Part shown: in pieces, positions 38,863 to 49,651 of the stretch
How positions within the stretch are numbered: position 1 is the first letter of the stretch
Layout of the letters: each line of letters begins with the position of its first letter
Assembly: GCF_003996855.1 (NCBI RefSeq)
Contig: NZ_NRQY01000001.1
Location: forward strand, 1,288,908-1,352,907
Origin: Morganella morganii
GTDB taxonomy: Bacteria; Pseudomonadota; Gammaproteobacteria; Enterobacterales; Enterobacteriaceae
DNA length: 64,000 nucleotides
Direction: 5' to 3'
Translations under genes and position numbers: made by a program
Notes under the pieces: model-generated
Database searches by the model: none
What the model was told of the DNA's origin: nothing
Seen by the model: only the letters and a program-made list of their open reading frames with translations

Positions 38863-41800
38863 TCAGCCTAATTGTTTACGGGCATTGCGGAAAATCCGCA
38901 GCCACGGCCCGTCTTCACCCCAGTTTTCCGGATGCCAGGAGTTACTGACCGTACGGAAGACGCGCTCCGGATGCGGCATCATAATAGTGGCGCGTCCGTC
39001 ATCGGTCGTAACCGCCGTGATACCGTCCGGTGAGCCGTTCGGGTTAGCCGGGTAGCGTTCAGTGACCTGACCGTAGTTATCCACATATTGCAGTGCCACC
39101 AGGCCGCGCTGCATCAGTGCCTGCTGATGCGCCTCATCGCGGAATTCCGCCAGCCCTTCGCCGTGAGAAACCGCAATCGGCATCCGTGAACCGGCCATGC
39201 CGCTCAGCAGCAGTGACGGGCTTTCTGCCACTTCAACCAGGCTGAAACGGGCTTCAAAACGCTCAGAACGGTTACGGGTAAAGCGCGGCCATAAATCTGC
39301 CCCCGGAATCAGTGAGCGCAGATTTGACATCATCTGACAGCCGTTACAGACCCCGAGAGATAAGGTGTCCGGACGCGCAAAGAACTGTGCGAATTCATCC
39401 CGCACCTGCGGATTGAACAGAATCGACTTCGCCCAGCCCTCACCTGCCCCCAGCACATCACCGTACGAGAAGCCGCCGCAGGCGACCAGTGCCTGAAAAC
39501 TCTCCAGCGGAAGATGCCCGTTCAGCAGGTCACTCATATGCACATCAATGGCATCAAACCCGGCGCGGTGGAAAGCAGCCGCCATTTCCACATGGGAGTT
39601 AACCCCCTGCTCACGCAGCACCGCAACCCGCGGACGCACACCTTTTGCAATATAAGGCGCGGCAACATCCTCATTCTGATCAAACGTCAGTACCACATTG
39701 AGGCCGGGGTCTGTCAGATCCTGTTTCGCTTCATGCTCTTCATCGGCACACGCCGGGTTATCACGCTGACGCTGCATCTGCCGGGTGGTTTCCGCCCACA
39801 TGATCCGCAATTCACGACAGGACTGGTGATACACTTCAGTATTGTGGCTGCGGACAATGAAATCATCCCCCGGCACCGCATCACCGAGGATATGCAGCAT
39901 GTCTGCCAGCCCGGCATCGGTAAAGGCCTGAACAACCGCATCCAGATCCGCCTCACGCACCTGGAGCACAGCACCCGGCTCTTCGGTAAACAGAGCACCA
40001 AGGATATCCTCATCAAATGCACTGATATCTGCATTCACACCACAGTGTCCGGCAAACGCCATTTCCGCCAGGGTGACAAACAGGCCGCCGTCCGAGCGGT
40101 CATGATACGCCAGCAGTTTTTCGTCCCGTACCAGCGTCTGCATGGTGTCGAAAAATGCCCGCAGCGCCTGCGGATTACGCAGATCAGCACCTTTTTGTCC
40201 CAGCTGACGATACACCTGAGCCAGCGCGGTTGCACCGAGGGTATTACGGCCTTCGCCCAGATCCACCAGCAGCAGACGGTTCGGCACATCCGCGCGCAGT
40301 TGCGGAGTCACCGTCCGGCGCACATCATCCACGCGGGCAAATGCCGTGATCACCAGCGACAGCGGCGAGGTCATCTCGCGCTCTTCGCCCTGCTCATTCC
40401 AGCGGGTTTTCATCGACATTGAATCTTTACCGACCGGAATCGTCAGGCCGAGCGCGGGACATAACTCCTCACCCACCGCTTTCACCGCCGCATATAACCC
40501 GGCATCTTCTCCCGGATGCCCGGCTGCCGCCATCCAGTTAGCTGACAATTTAATCCGTTTAATATCACCAATCTGCACACCGGCAATATTCAGCAGTGCT
40601 TCCGCCACGGCCATCCGCGCAGAGGCGGCAAAATCCAGTAAGGCAACCGGTGCGCGCTCACCGATAGACATCGCCTCGCCGTAGTAACTGTCGAGACTGG
40701 CGGTGGTCACTGCGCAGTCCGCCACCGGGATCTGCCACGGGCCGACCATCTGGTCCCGGGAGACCATACCGGTCACTGTACGGTCACCGATAGTGATCAG
40801 GAAGGTTTTTTCCGCCACCGCCGGTAAGTGCATCACACGTTTTACCGCTTCATGCAGCTTAATTTCACGACGATCAATCGGTGTGCCTTCCGCTGTCAGT
40901 GTGGTGACATCGCGGCGCATTTTCGGGGTTTTCCCCAGCAGGATATCCAGCGGCATATCAATCGGCTGATTATCAAAATGACTGTCATTAAGGATCAGGT
41001 CGCGTTTTTCTGTCGCCTCACCAATCACCGCATACGGTGCGCGCTCACGCTGACACAGTGCTTCAAACAGCGGCAGCTGCGCCGGCGATACCGCCAGCAC
41101 ATAGCGCTCCTGGGATTCGTTACACCAGATTTCCAGCGGGCTCATGCCCGGCTCATCACTGAGAATATCACGCAGCTCAAAACGTCCGCCGCGCCCGCCG
41201 TCACTGACCAGTTCCGGCATGGCGTTGGACAGACCGCCCGCGCCCACATCGTGGATAAACAGAATCGGGTTGTTATCACCCAGTTGCCAGCAGGCGTCGA
41301 TCACTTCCTGACAACGGCGTTCCATCTCCGGGTTATCACGCTGCACGGACGCAAAATCCAGATCCGCATCCGACTGACCGGATGTCATGGATGACGCAGC
41401 ACCACCACCCAACCCGATATTCATCGACGGGCCGCCTAATACAATCAGTTTCGCGCCCGGCGTGATTTCCCCTTTCTGTACGTGGTCAGCACGGATATTA
41501 CCGATACCGCCCGCCAGCATAATCGGCTTGTGGTAACCGCGCAGTTCCTCACCGTTGTGACTGCTAACCTGCTCTTCATAGGTCCGGAAATACCCGAGCA
41601 GTGCCGGGCGGCCGAATTCGTTATTAAATGCCGCGCCACCGAGCGGGCCTTCGGTCATGATGTCATACGCGCTGACAATACGATCCGGTCTGCCGAAATC
41701 CTGCTCCCACGGCTGGGTAAAGCCCGGAATGCGCAGGTTGGAAACCGAAAATCCGGTCAATCCCGCTTTCGGTTTGGCGCCGCGCCCGGTCGCACCTTCA

Positions 41801-42750
41801 TCACGGATTTCACCGCCGGAGCCGGTTGCCGCTCCCGGCCACGGAGAAATGGCGGTCGGATGGTTATGAGTTTCCACTTTCATCAGGATATGGGTCTCTT
41901 CCTGATGATACTGATAACTGCGGTCTTCCCCTTCCGGGAAGAAACGCCCGGCGGATGAGCCTTCCATCACTGCCGCGTTATCTTTATAGGCGGACAGCAC
42001 ATGATCCGGCGTCTGTTCAAAGGTATTTTTAATCATTTTGAACAGCGATTTCGGCTGTTCTTCGCCGTCAATCACCCAATCCGCGTTAAAAATCTTGTGA
42101 CGGCAGTGCTCGGAGTTTGCCTGGGCAAACATGTAAAGTTCCGCATCAGACGGGTTACGGCCGAGTTTGGTGAATGCATCAGCCAGGTAATCAATTTCAT
42201 CCTCCGCCAGTGCCAGCCCCAGCGAAATATTGGCCTTTTCCAGAGCCGCGCGCCCCTGTCCGGACAGGTCAATCACAGTCAGCGGTGCCGGTTCATGGCG
42301 GGCAAACAGCGCCTGTGCCTGTGACAGTTCACTGAAGACTGTTTCAGTCATACGGTCATGCAACAGCGCACTCAGTTGCTGATGTTCATTCTCTGTCAGC
42401 CCTGTGGTAGTAATATAGTAGGCGATCCCCCGCTCCAGCCGGGCAACGGCTGACAAACCGCAGTTATGCGCGATATCCGTAGCTTTCGACGACCAGGGAG
42501 ACAATGTGCCCGGGCGCGGCGTGACAAGAAACAAGATCCCTTCCGGTGCATGTTCCGCCAGTGACGGGCCGTAGCGGAGCAACTGCTGTAATTTGGTGTG
42601 CTCATCGTCGGTCAGGGGTGCGGAAAGATCAGCAAAATGCACATATTCCGCATAGATATTGGTCACCGGCAGGTGGTGTTCAGTGAACGCGCTGATAAAT
42701 TTTGATACGCGAAACGCAGATAACACAGGTGAGCCACGCAAAATTTCCAT
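38863..42750 (-). CDS. purL: Phosphoribosylformylglycinamidine synthase
   Basis: 1295-residue large-type PurL, the fourth step of purine synthesis (FGAR plus glutamine plus ATP to FGAM). An N-terminal PurS-like domain and linker precede two AIRS-like synthetase halves ([21 protein letters not shown] in the first) and a C-terminal class I glutaminase with the nucleophile Cys in GVCNGCQMM and the His/Glu of PHPER. The start at 42750 gives [13 protein letters not shown] as in E. coli, and the length is identical. Its promoter holds a PurR box. Confidence 0.97.
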   Translation of the reverse strand: MEILRGSPVLSAFRVSKFISAFTEHHLPVTNIYAEYVHFADLSAPLTDDEHTKLQQLLRYGPSLAEHAPEGILFLVTPRPGTLSPWSSKATDIAHNCGLSAVARLERGIAYYITTTGLTENEHQQLSALLHDRMTETVFSELSQAQALFARHEPAPLTVIDLSGQGRAALEKANISLGLALAEDEIDYLADAFTKLGRNPSDAELYMFAQANSEHCRHKIFNADWVIDGEEQPKSLFKMIKNTFEQTPDHVLSAYKDNAAVMEGSSAGRFFPEGEDRSYQYHQEETHILMKVETHNHPTAISPWPGAATGSGGEIRDEGATGRGAKPKAGLTGFSVSNLRIPGFTQPWEQDFGRPDRIVSAYDIMTEGPLGGAAFNNEFGRPALLGYFRTYEEQVSSHNGEELRGYHKPIMLAGGIGNIRADHVQKGEITPGAKLIVLGGPSMNIGLGGGAASSMTSGQSDADLDFASVQRDNPEMERRCQEVIDACWQLGDNNPILFIHDVGAGGLSNAMPELVSDGGRGGRFELRDILSDEPGMSPLEIWCNESQERYVLAVSPAQLPLFEALCQRERAPYAVIGEATEKRDLILNDSHFDNQPIDMPLDILLGKTPKMRRDVTTLTAEGTPIDRREIKLHEAVKRVMHLPAVAEKTFLITIGDRTVTGMVSRDQMVGPWQIPVADCAVTTASLDSYYGEAMSIGERAPVALLDFAASARMAVAEALLNIAGVQIGDIKRIKLSANWMAAAGHPGEDAGLYAAVKAVGEELCPALGLTIPVGKDSMSMKTRWNEQGEEREMTSPLSLVITAFARVDDVRRTVTPQLRADVPNRLLLVDLGEGRNTLGATALAQVYRQLGQKGADLRNPQALRAFFDTMQTLVRDEKLLAYHDRSDGGLFVTLAEMAFAGHCGVNADISAFDEDILGALFTEEPGAVLQVREADLDAVVQAFTDAGLADMLHILGDAVPGDDFIVRSHNTEVYHQSCRELRIMWAETTRQMQRQRDNPACADEEHEAKQDLTDPGLNVVLTFDQNEDVAAPYIAKGVRPRVAVLREQGVNSHVEMAAAFHRAGFDAIDVHMSDLLNGHLPLESFQALVACGGFSYGDVLGAGEGWAKSILFNPQVRDEFAQFFARPDTLSLGVCNGCQMMSNLRSLIPGADLWPRFTRNRSERFEARFSLVEVAESPSLLLSGMAGSRMPIAVSHGEGLAEFRDEAHQQALMQRGLVALQYVDNYGQVTERYPANPNGSPDGITAVTTDDGRATIMMPHPERVFRTVSNSWHPENWGEDGPWLRIFRNARKQLG

Positions 42751-42809
42751 AGTTGTCAGTTCTCTCTTTTTAACACGCAGAGCCATCGGCCCGGAGGGGA
42801 AACGGGCAC

Positions 42810-42848
42810 ATTATAGAGCAATACTGACGCGGACGAAACCGTTTGCGT
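42810..42848 (-). promoter_or_regulatory. purL promoter with PurR operator
   Basis: On the minus strand TATAAT (42810-42815) lies 17 bases from a weak -35 (TTTCGT, 42833-42838). ACGAAACCGTTTGCGT (42833-42848) fits the PurR consensus with one mismatch and covers the -35. Confidence 0.75.
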
Positions 42849-43011
42849 GACGTTTTTTCCTGGGGGGATTTTTTCCGGATTTCAGCCCGGAAAAGCGGAA
42901 TAAAGTTGCATCGTGACAAAATGTTGAGCAAAATGTCCGATTACTGGAAATATAACCATGGTAATTTATGCCCCAGAATGAACTCTTTTGTGTAACCGGT
43001 GAGACACGCCT

Positions 43012-44448
43012 TTGGTACATAAAAAGCTAAATTATGTCGTCATCGTCGTCGCGCTGTTCGCTGCGGCGCTGATCGCCATCAATATCAGCTGGCCGTCGCA
43101 GCAGCCGCAGCTCAACCGCATTCTTGCTCGGGGGGAACTGCGTGTCAGCGCGGTAACATCGCCGCTTATCAGCTTTAATAAGCAGGGACAGGCCAGCGGT
43201 TTTGATTACGAACTGGCCCAGCGTTTTGCAGACTACCTCGGTGTAAAACTGGTGGTGCAGGAGCGTGACGGCGTTAATGATCTGTTCAGCGACCTTGCCA
43301 ATAACGATGCCGACCTGCTTGCCGCCGGGCTTATCTATAATGAAGACCGCCTGGAAACCGCCCTGAGCGGTCCGACGTACTATACCGTGGCACAGCAGCT
43401 TCTCTACCGCATGGGTAACAAACGTCCGCGGGATTTGGGCGATCTCGGCTCCCCGGTCTGGGTCACGGCCGGCAGTGCGCATGCCCGTTTGCTTCGTCAG
43501 CTTAAAGCGGATAAATATCCGAATCTGGACATCCGGGAAGTTGCCGATAAAAACAACAGCCATCTGCTTCAGCGCCTGGCGAAAGGTGAGATTGATTATG
43601 TCGTCAGTGACTCCGTCAGTGTGGCACAGGAGCAGCATATTCACCCGAATGTCACAGTCGCCTTTGAGGTCACGGAAAACCAGCCTCTGACCTGGTATCT
43701 GAAACGCAGCGAAGACAGCAGCCTGAACGCTGCCCTGCTCGATTTCTTCAACCAGACGCGGGAAACTGACACCCTGGCGCGTCTGGAAGAAAAATATTTC
43801 AGCCACATGAATCAGTTTAATTATGTGGATACCAAAACCTTTATCAATGCTATTAATACCCAGCTGGCCACTTACCGCCCGCTGTTTGAAAAGTACGCGG
43901 GGAAAATGGACTGGCAGGTGCTGGCGGCGATTGCCTGGCAGGAATCACACTGGAACCCGACTGCCACCTCACCGACCGGTGTGCGCGGCATTATGATGCT
44001 GACCCGGCCGACGGCGGATTTCTTCGGCATTGAGGATCGCCTTGATCCTGAGCAGAGCATCAAGGGCGGCGGGACCTATATTAATTATCTGATGGATAAA
44101 CTGCCGGATTCCATCCCGGAAGATGAAAAAATCTGGTTTGCGCTGGCGGCTTATAATATGGGCTACGGTCACATGCTGGATGTCCGTAAACTGACGGAAA
44201 TGCAGGGCGCAGACCCAGACAGCTGGCTGGATGTGAAATCCCGCCTGCCGCTGCTGAGCAAAAAAGCCTATTACCAGTCACTGCCGTACGGCTATGTGCG
44301 CGGCTATGAGGCTTACCGCTATGTGGAAGGGGTACGCCGCTATCAGCTCAGTTTACAGGGCTATCTCGAATTACATCAGGAAGAGCTGCGCTTACAGCAG
44401 CCGGAAGAAGAAACGGCAGAGATTCTGACCTCTGCCTCACCAAACTAA
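43012..44448 (+). CDS. mltF: Membrane-bound lytic murein transglycosylase F
   Basis: 478-residue periplasmic/membrane-attached enzyme cleaving peptidoglycan. An N-terminal hydrophobic signal/anchor (8-26) is followed by an SBP-like regulatory domain (ELRVSAVTSPL, GFDYELAQRFADYLG) and a C-terminal lysozyme-like domain (about 290-450) with catalytic Glu in AIAWQESHWNP and FALAAYNMGYGH. The start appears to be TTG 43012 (GGTGAG upstream); no suitable ATG precedes the hydrophobic segment. It is divergent from purL and abuts convergent tadA. Confidence 0.93.
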   Translation: MVHKKLNYVVIVVALFAAALIAINISWPSQQPQLNRILARGELRVSAVTSPLISFNKQGQASGFDYELAQRFADYLGVKLVVQERDGVNDLFSDLANNDADLLAAGLIYNEDRLETALSGPTYYTVAQQLLYRMGNKRPRDLGDLGSPVWVTAGSAHARLLRQLKADKYPNLDIREVADKNNSHLLQRLAKGEIDYVVSDSVSVAQEQHIHPNVTVAFEVTENQPLTWYLKRSEDSSLNAALLDFFNQTRETDTLARLEEKYFSHMNQFNYVDTKTFINAINTQLATYRPLFEKYAGKMDWQVLAAIAWQESHWNPTATSPTGVRGIMMLTRPTADFFGIEDRLDPEQSIKGGGTYINYLMDKLPDSIPEDEKIWFALAAYNMGYGHMLDVRKLTEMQGADPDSWLDVKSRLPLLSKKAYYQSLPYGYVRGYEAYRYVEGVRRYQLSLQGYLELHQEELRLQQPEEETAEILTSASPN

Positions 44449-45015
<567 letters not shown>

Positions 45016-45041
45016 TTACTTTTGCCGGGCAGGCAGTTTCT

Positions 45042-45680
45042 TTACGCCGTAAACAGTGCCAGCTTGGCGGCAAAGCCCATAAAAAACAGCCCGATGGTGC
45101 TGTTACCCACTTTTGCCGCCTGTTTTTTGTGGCGGAAAAACTGCGATAATTTGGTGCCGCTGTAAATTAAAAAGGAAAGATACAAAAAGCTGACTGTTTC
45201 CAGAATCAGCGCCAGCACGCTATAACTCACCGCCGGATGGGCATAATTAAAATCAATAAACTGGATAAAGAAAGAGACATAAAACAGAATCGCTTTCGGG
45301 TTTGTCAGGCTCAGGATCAGGGCTTTATTAAAGGCATTTTCCGCTTTCAGCGGTTTATCCTCATGGTGTCCCTGTTTCTGCATAAAGGTGGCATAGAGGA
45401 TTTTCAGCCCCAGATACAATAAATACGCGGCACCGAGGTAACGCACAGCGGTAAATAATGCCGGAGAGGCTTTAATGACAGATGCCACCCCCAGAAATGA
45501 CAACATGATCAGCACCGCATCACCGGTAAATACGCCCAGAGCAGCCTGGTAACCTTTTTTATACCCGAATGTCGCACTGGATTTCAGGACATACAGCGAG
45601 TTCGGCCCCGGCACAAGGATAATAAAAATAACGCCGATAATATAAGTACCGATATTCAGTATGCCCAGATTTTCAAACAT
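45042..45680 (-). CDS. leuE: Leucine efflux protein LeuE
   Basis: 212-residue LysE/RhtB-family exporter with six hydrophobic segments. Family signature [13 protein letters not shown] and the segment [19 protein letters not shown] match E. coli LeuE (YeaS), which is the same length. It exports leucine and related amino acids. The ATG at 45680 has GGAGG upstream. A 12-bp perfect inverted repeat lies 40 bases upstream. In E. coli leuE is elsewhere, so this marks the start of the segment not shared with E. coli. Confidence 0.9.
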   Translation of the reverse strand: MFENLGILNIGTYIIGVIFIILVPGPNSLYVLKSSATFGYKKGYQAALGVFTGDAVLIMLSFLGVASVIKASPALFTAVRYLGAAYLLYLGLKILYATFMQKQGHHEDKPLKAENAFNKALILSLTNPKAILFYVSFFIQFIDFNYAHPAVSYSVLALILETVSFLYLSFLIYSGTKLSQFFRHKKQAAKVGNSTIGLFFMGFAAKLALFTA

Positions 45681-45720
45681 AACGCCTCCGTGGTGTGTGC
45701 AAGTTTACTGCTGTCTTTTA

Positions 45721-45755
45721 TTATTTTGTGTTCAGATTAATTAAACACAAAATAA
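45721..45755. repeat. 12-bp perfect inverted repeat upstream of leuE
   Basis: TTATTTTGTGTT (45721-45732) and AACACAAAATAA (45744-45755), with an 11-base AT-rich loop, lie between the MFS stop and leuE start. No T-run follows in the direction of the MFS gene, so an operator is as likely as a terminator. Confidence 0.65.
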
Positions 45756-45778
45756 GCGCCACGGATAGACCATCTCTG

Positions 45779-47257
45779 TTATGAGGTTATTTTCCCTTTT
45801 TCCTGCGGTATTTTGCAGCGGCGGGGGTAAAATATCAGGATAAACACCCATACTGCCGATAATGCTGCGCCCGCCATGGCCAGATTAAACCCGCCCGCAA
45901 ACGCCTCATAAACCGTATGCTGCACGGTTGTCGTCAGTTCCCCGGACTGTACGCCGGTGATCATCTGCACTGCATCCGGTAACTTGCGGTGCTGCGCAAT
46001 AGTGACCGCCCGCTGAATCATCAGCGTGCCGAGCAGTGCCCCCCCCAGTGTCATGCCGGTCTGGCGCATCATATTCAGTGTCGCCGAGGCCACACCGGAA
46101 CGGGCCGGGTCAGCAGCGTGCATAATCAGTGCACCGGTGGCGGGAATGGATAACCCCATACCGGTGCCGAGCATAAACAGTATCAGCCCCGTCAGCGGAT
46201 ACGGCGTATACGGTGTCAGCAATGTCATCAGCCCGCAGGCCGCCGCTGTCAGCAGCAGACCGGTGCCGAGGATCAGACGGATACTCAGCTTGCGGGCGAT
46301 CCGCCCGAATGAAAATGCAAACAGCGCCATGGCGATAAACTCCGGTGACATCCGCCAGCCCGCTTCCAGAGCATTCCAGCCCTGCGCTTTCTGCAAAAAC
46401 AGTGCGATAAAAAACACATTGGTATAGGCTGCAAAGCCAATCACAAACGAAGCCAGATTATAGTGCAGATACTCCCGGCGTCTGAAATCTGCCAGCGGCA
46501 GAAGCGGTTTTTCCACCCGGCTTTCGGTGTACAGAAATAACAGAAGAAAAATAATTCCGCCTGTGACAGTTAACAGCGTTAGCGGATGCAGCCAGCCATG
46601 AGTGCCCGCTTCAGTCAGTCCGTACGTCACGCAACCCAGCGCCGCAATACTCAGCAGTTGCCCGGCAGGATCAAACGCCGCTTTTTCCGGGTCTGCACTT
46701 TCACGGATGCCGTACTGCCCGAGCAAAAACGTGATAATACCGATCGGAATATTGATAAGGAATATACCTTCCCAGCCGGTAGTATGTACCAGCACGCCGC
46801 CGAGGATCGGCCCGACAATCAGTGACAACGCACTGACGGACGACCAGATACCAATCACGCGGATACGTTGCCGGTTATCCGCAAAGGTATGCGTGATCAG
46901 TGACAGCGCCCCGGGGATCAGCAGCGCCACCGCAATCCCCTGCACAACCCGCCCCGCCAGCAGCAGCGGCAATGTATCAGCAAGTGCACAGAGCAATGAA
47001 CCGAGGGTAAAAATCAGCACCCCGGCCAGCCACATCTTTTTGCGTCCGTAGCGGTCACTCAGCGGGCCGGCGGACAGAATAAGGGCAGATAAGCACAATG
47101 CATAAGCATCTATCAGCCATTGCAATGACACCATCGGTGCCTGTAAATCATGCTGAATGGCCGGCAGTGCCACATTCACAATACTGATATCCAGCGTTAC
47201 CATAAAGGTACCCAGGCAAATCGCGGTGGTAACGGCAAAATAACGAAGTCGGTTCAT
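45779..47257 (-). CDS. MFS drug efflux transporter (DHA2, EmrB/QacA type)
   Basis: 492-residue proton-driven exporter with about 14 transmembrane helices. Motifs: TLDISIVNVALPAI in TM1, motif A GPLSDRYGRKKMW, motif C in SLIVGPILGGVL, and AGWRMSPEFIA mid-protein. The start at 47257 has AAGGAG upstream. It is divergent from a TetR-family gene, with a palindrome inside its promoter, so it is repressed by that protein. Substrates unknown; lipophilic drugs or dyes are usual. Confidence 0.92.
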   Translation of the reverse strand: MNRLRYFAVTTAICLGTFMVTLDISIVNVALPAIQHDLQAPMVSLQWLIDAYALCLSALILSAGPLSDRYGRKKMWLAGVLIFTLGSLLCALADTLPLLLAGRVVQGIAVALLIPGALSLITHTFADNRQRIRVIGIWSSVSALSLIVGPILGGVLVHTTGWEGIFLINIPIGIITFLLGQYGIRESADPEKAAFDPAGQLLSIAALGCVTYGLTEAGTHGWLHPLTLLTVTGGIIFLLLFLYTESRVEKPLLPLADFRRREYLHYNLASFVIGFAAYTNVFFIALFLQKAQGWNALEAGWRMSPEFIAMALFAFSFGRIARKLSIRLILGTGLLLTAAACGLMTLLTPYTPYPLTGLILFMLGTGMGLSIPATGALIMHAADPARSGVASATLNMMRQTGMTLGGALLGTLMIQRAVTIAQHRKLPDAVQMITGVQSGELTTTVQHTVYEAFAGGFNLAMAGAALSAVWVFILIFYPRRCKIPQEKGKITS

Positions 47258-47279
47258 AGTGTTCTCCTTTCTCAGAAGC

Positions 47280-47308
47280 AGAATACACATCGACCGACCG
47301 ACGGTCAA
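47280..47308 (-). promoter_or_regulatory. MFS promoter with TetR-type operator
   Basis: On the minus strand TTGACC (47303-47308) and TATTCT (47280-47285) are 17 bases apart. The palindrome GACCGACGGTC (47296-47306) overlaps the -35 and spacer, where a bound repressor blocks RNA polymerase. Confidence 0.7.
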
Positions 47309-47401
47309 TCCAAATGAGAACACATTTCATGTGCGTGTTTTTTTCGCCTTAACAACTGGGAAATGGCATAATCAGGTTTTTCCGTTATAAAAGGCGCATT
47401 T

Positions 47402-47995
47402 ATGACTCAGTCAGCAGAACACAAGCCCCGTTTTAAACCTGCCGATGTCCGGATCAATGAACTGATGGATGCTGCCGAATCGCTGTTTCTCGAAAAGGGA
47501 TTTGATGCCACTACGGTCAGTGACATTGTGGTGCGTGCAGGTGTCGCGAAGGGAACCTATTACCACTATTTCGCTGCCAAACCAGATATTTACGAGGCCT
47601 TACGCCACCGTTATATGGAGTGGTTTCTGTCACAGACCCAGCAGGCGATGGATGCCTGTGCCGCGGGTGATGCGGATGCCAAACTGGCCGTCTGGTGTGA
47701 TCGTTCTGTCACGGCATATACTGAAAAACAGGCACTGCATGATGTCCTGTTTCATCAGGGGTTTCACCAGCAAGGGAATGACCATGAAAATGCCGTACTG
47801 AATCAGTTACTTGCCCTGATCGCAGAAGGTGAGCAGCACAGTCACTGGCGGGTGGCGTATCCGGATATCACGGCAATGATTATTTATCACGGTATGCATG
47901 CCGCTGTGGATACCCTGCCGCAGTCCGGTCACTACACTGTACAGACGCTGGGCGGCGTACTGTATGAACAGTTTCTCCGCTTTGTGAAATCCTGA
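47402..47995 (+). CDS. TetR-family repressor
   Basis: 197-residue regulator. The N-terminal HTH reads AAESLFLEKGFDATTVSDIVVRAGVAKGTYYHYF with the usual TYYHYF end, and the C-terminal ligand domain is helical and variable. It is divergent from the MFS pump gene and very probably its repressor, released when a pump substrate binds. The ATG at 47402 is the only plausible start. Confidence 0.92.
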   Translation: MTQSAEHKPRFKPADVRINELMDAAESLFLEKGFDATTVSDIVVRAGVAKGTYYHYFAAKPDIYEALRHRYMEWFLSQTQQAMDACAAGDADAKLAVWCDRSVTAYTEKQALHDVLFHQGFHQQGNDHENAVLNQLLALIAEGEQHSHWRVAYPDITAMIIYHGMHAAVDTLPQSGHYTVQTLGGVLYEQFLRFVKS

Positions 47996-48006
47996 GCGGT
48001 TCTGAT

Positions 48007-48036
48007 AAAAAAAGCCCGGTCGCAGCCGGGCTTTTT
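48007..48036. terminator. Bidirectional terminator between tetR-type gene and map paralogue
   Basis: AAAAAGCCCGG and CCGGGCTTTTT with a 6-base loop: stem with T-tails on both strands between convergent genes. Confidence 0.9.
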
Positions 48037-48063
48037 GCACTCTGTTGTTTATACTGATAAAAA

Positions 48064-48840
48064 TCAGCGTAATGTTTCATCCGCACGCAGAGTTAATACT
48101 TCATAACCGGCCGCAGTCACCAGAATAGTATGTTCAGACTGCGCGGATAATTTTTTATCCCGTGTAACCACAGTCCAGCCATCTTTTTTGGTTTTGATTT
48201 TAGCTCCGCCCTGGTTAATCATCGGCTCGATGGTAAAGGTCATCCCCTCTTTCAGTTCCGTTCCTTTACCACGCACACCATAGTGCAGCACCTGCGGGGC
48301 TTCGTGCATTTCACGGCCGATACCGTGACCGCAATACTCGCGTACCACACTGTAGCCGCGTGACTCCGCATAATGCTGAATGGCAGAGCCGATATCCCCC
48401 AGCGTTGCGCCCGGTTTCACCTGCTGAATACCTTCCCACATGGCCTCATAGGTGGTTTTCACCAGCTTGCGTGCCAGCGGCGAAGCCCCCGGCATCACAT
48501 ACATTTTGCTCGAGTCCGCAATAAACCCGTTCTTTTCCAGTGTGATATCCACATTGATGATATCTTTATCTTTCACCAGCTCGTCCGCTTTCGGGACGCC
48601 GTGACACACCACTTCGTTCAGCGAGGTATTCAGCACGTACTGAAACCCGTACTGCCCTTTACTGGCAGGACGTGACTGAAGGGTATTCACAATATAATCT
48701 TCGACTTTGTCATTAATCGCCAGCGTGGAAACACCCGGTTTAATGAAATCGTCCAGCATGGCAAAAACGCTTGCCAGCAGGCGGCCTGATTCCCGCATCA
48801 GCCCAATTTCTTCAGGTGTTTTTATAACGATACTACTCAT
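48064..48840 (-). CDS. map: Type I methionine aminopeptidase (accessory copy)
   Basis: 258-residue metallopeptidase removing N-terminal Met. The five metal ligands are visible: Asp in INVDITLE and Asp in GFIADSSKM, His in CGHGIGREMH, Glu in FTIEPM and Glu in SAQSEHTI. The housekeeping map sits beside rpsB; here rpsB is absent and the gene overlaps a ParD-like gene by 8 bases, so this is probably a second copy. The start at 48840 has AAGGAG upstream. Why a second enzyme is kept is unknown. Confidence 0.9.
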   Translation of the reverse strand: MSSIVIKTPEEIGLMRESGRLLASVFAMLDDFIKPGVSTLAINDKVEDYIVNTLQSRPASKGQYGFQYVLNTSLNEVVCHGVPKADELVKDKDIINVDITLEKNGFIADSSKMYVMPGASPLARKLVKTTYEAMWEGIQQVKPGATLGDIGSAIQHYAESRGYSVVREYCGHGIGREMHEAPQVLHYGVRGKGTELKEGMTFTIEPMINQGGAKIKTKKDGWTVVTRDKKLSAQSEHTILVTAAGYEVLTLRADETLR

Positions 48841-49039
48841 GCTGTTCTCCTTTCCGGCTGACAGATTCTTTTTCCAGCATTTCGCTGACAAGCATTGTGA
48901 AGGTTTTATCCGGATTCATTTCAGCCTGCATTCCGATTTTGATCCAGAATTCTGCCTGTGCGTTGATAGAGCGCGACATCACTGTGCTCGCCCGGCGCAT
49001 ATATTCATGTAATTCATCGGAGATTTTAACAATACCCAC
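48833..49039 (-). CDS. ParD-like protein coupled to map
   Basis: 68-residue protein with a ribbon-helix-helix-like N-terminus (VKISDELHEYMRRAS, SRSINAQAEFWIKIGMQAE), resembling the ParD-like antitoxin family. Its stop lies inside the start of the aminopeptidase gene, so the two are translationally coupled. In ordinary modules ParD antitoxins pair with ParE toxins; none is present. It may regulate the operon. A toxin-antitoxin role for the aminopeptidase pair is speculation. Confidence 0.75.
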   Translation of the reverse strand: MGIVKISDELHEYMRRASTVMSRSINAQAEFWIKIGMQAEMNPDKTFTMLVSEMLEKESVSRKGEQHE

Positions 49040-49144
49040 GTGAAATCCTTAACTGATAAACCATATATAAAACAGATATGGTTCGTATAATAGACCTCCC
49101 GCAAACGGGAATCAATCGCATCCTGTCAAATCAGCATGATCCGC

Positions 49145-49179
49145 AAAAAAAACGCGGCACCGCCGAAGCAGATGCCGCG
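49145..49179 (-). terminator. Terminator of the ZraP-like gene
   Basis: On the minus strand CGCGGCA and TGCCGCG (49153-49179) form a stem followed by eight T (49145-49152). Confidence 0.88.
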
Positions 49180-49198
49180 CTGTTGCGCCGGTATAAAA

Positions 49199-49552
49199 TT
49201 ACCAGCAACCGCCGCGACGGTGATAGCGGTCGTTATCGTCATAATTGTTATAACGGTATGACTGATTACGGTTTTGCCGTGATTCCGCCCGGACTTTTTC
49301 ACTGAGTTTATCCAGATCATTAATCAGTGCGGTGGCCTTGTCATCCGTTTCCGCCACACCATCATCATACAACCGGTTAAGTTCTGCCCGTTTCTGACGA
49401 AATTCCTGCATTGTCTCAGAGTTGTTATCAGAATAACGGTTGTGGTAACCATCATTATACTGGTTATGACAGTACGGGCAGGCCATTGCTGCTGCGGAGA
49501 AAAAAAGCGGCAGCACTGCCAGTACCGGGATAAGAATTTTTGCTTTCATCAT
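49199..49552 (-). CDS. Small periplasmic ZraP/Spy-like protein
   Basis: About 117 residues. A signal peptide (LPLFFSAAAMA) is followed by Cys-rich CPYCHNQ, a His/Tyr/Asn/Asp-rich segment, a helical stretch (about 45-95, MQEFRQKRAELNRLYDD) of the kind found in ZraP/Spy/CpxP proteins, and a tail rich in Tyr, Asn, Arg ending RRGGCW. Metal binding by the Cys/His residues is plausible. Two ATGs leave the start uncertain by a codon. Family assignment is tentative. Confidence 0.6.
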   Translation of the reverse strand: MMKAKILIPVLAVLPLFFSAAAMACPYCHNQYNDGYHNRYSDNNSETMQEFRQKRAELNRLYDDGVAETDDKATALINDLDKLSEKVRAESRQNRNQSYRYNNYDDNDRYHRRGGCW

Positions 49553-49651
49553 CACACCATCCGTGAAAATACTTATAATTCATCAAGTTAATTAATCGGC
49601 GCATGATAATGCAGCATCTTTGGTATAAAATGACAATTCGTGCGATCCGGC

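Noticed and set aside
39514..40422. 302-codon plus-strand frame inside purL
   Set aside because: Lies wholly antisense to the intact, highly conserved purL; composition is His/Gln/Arg-rich shadow coding.
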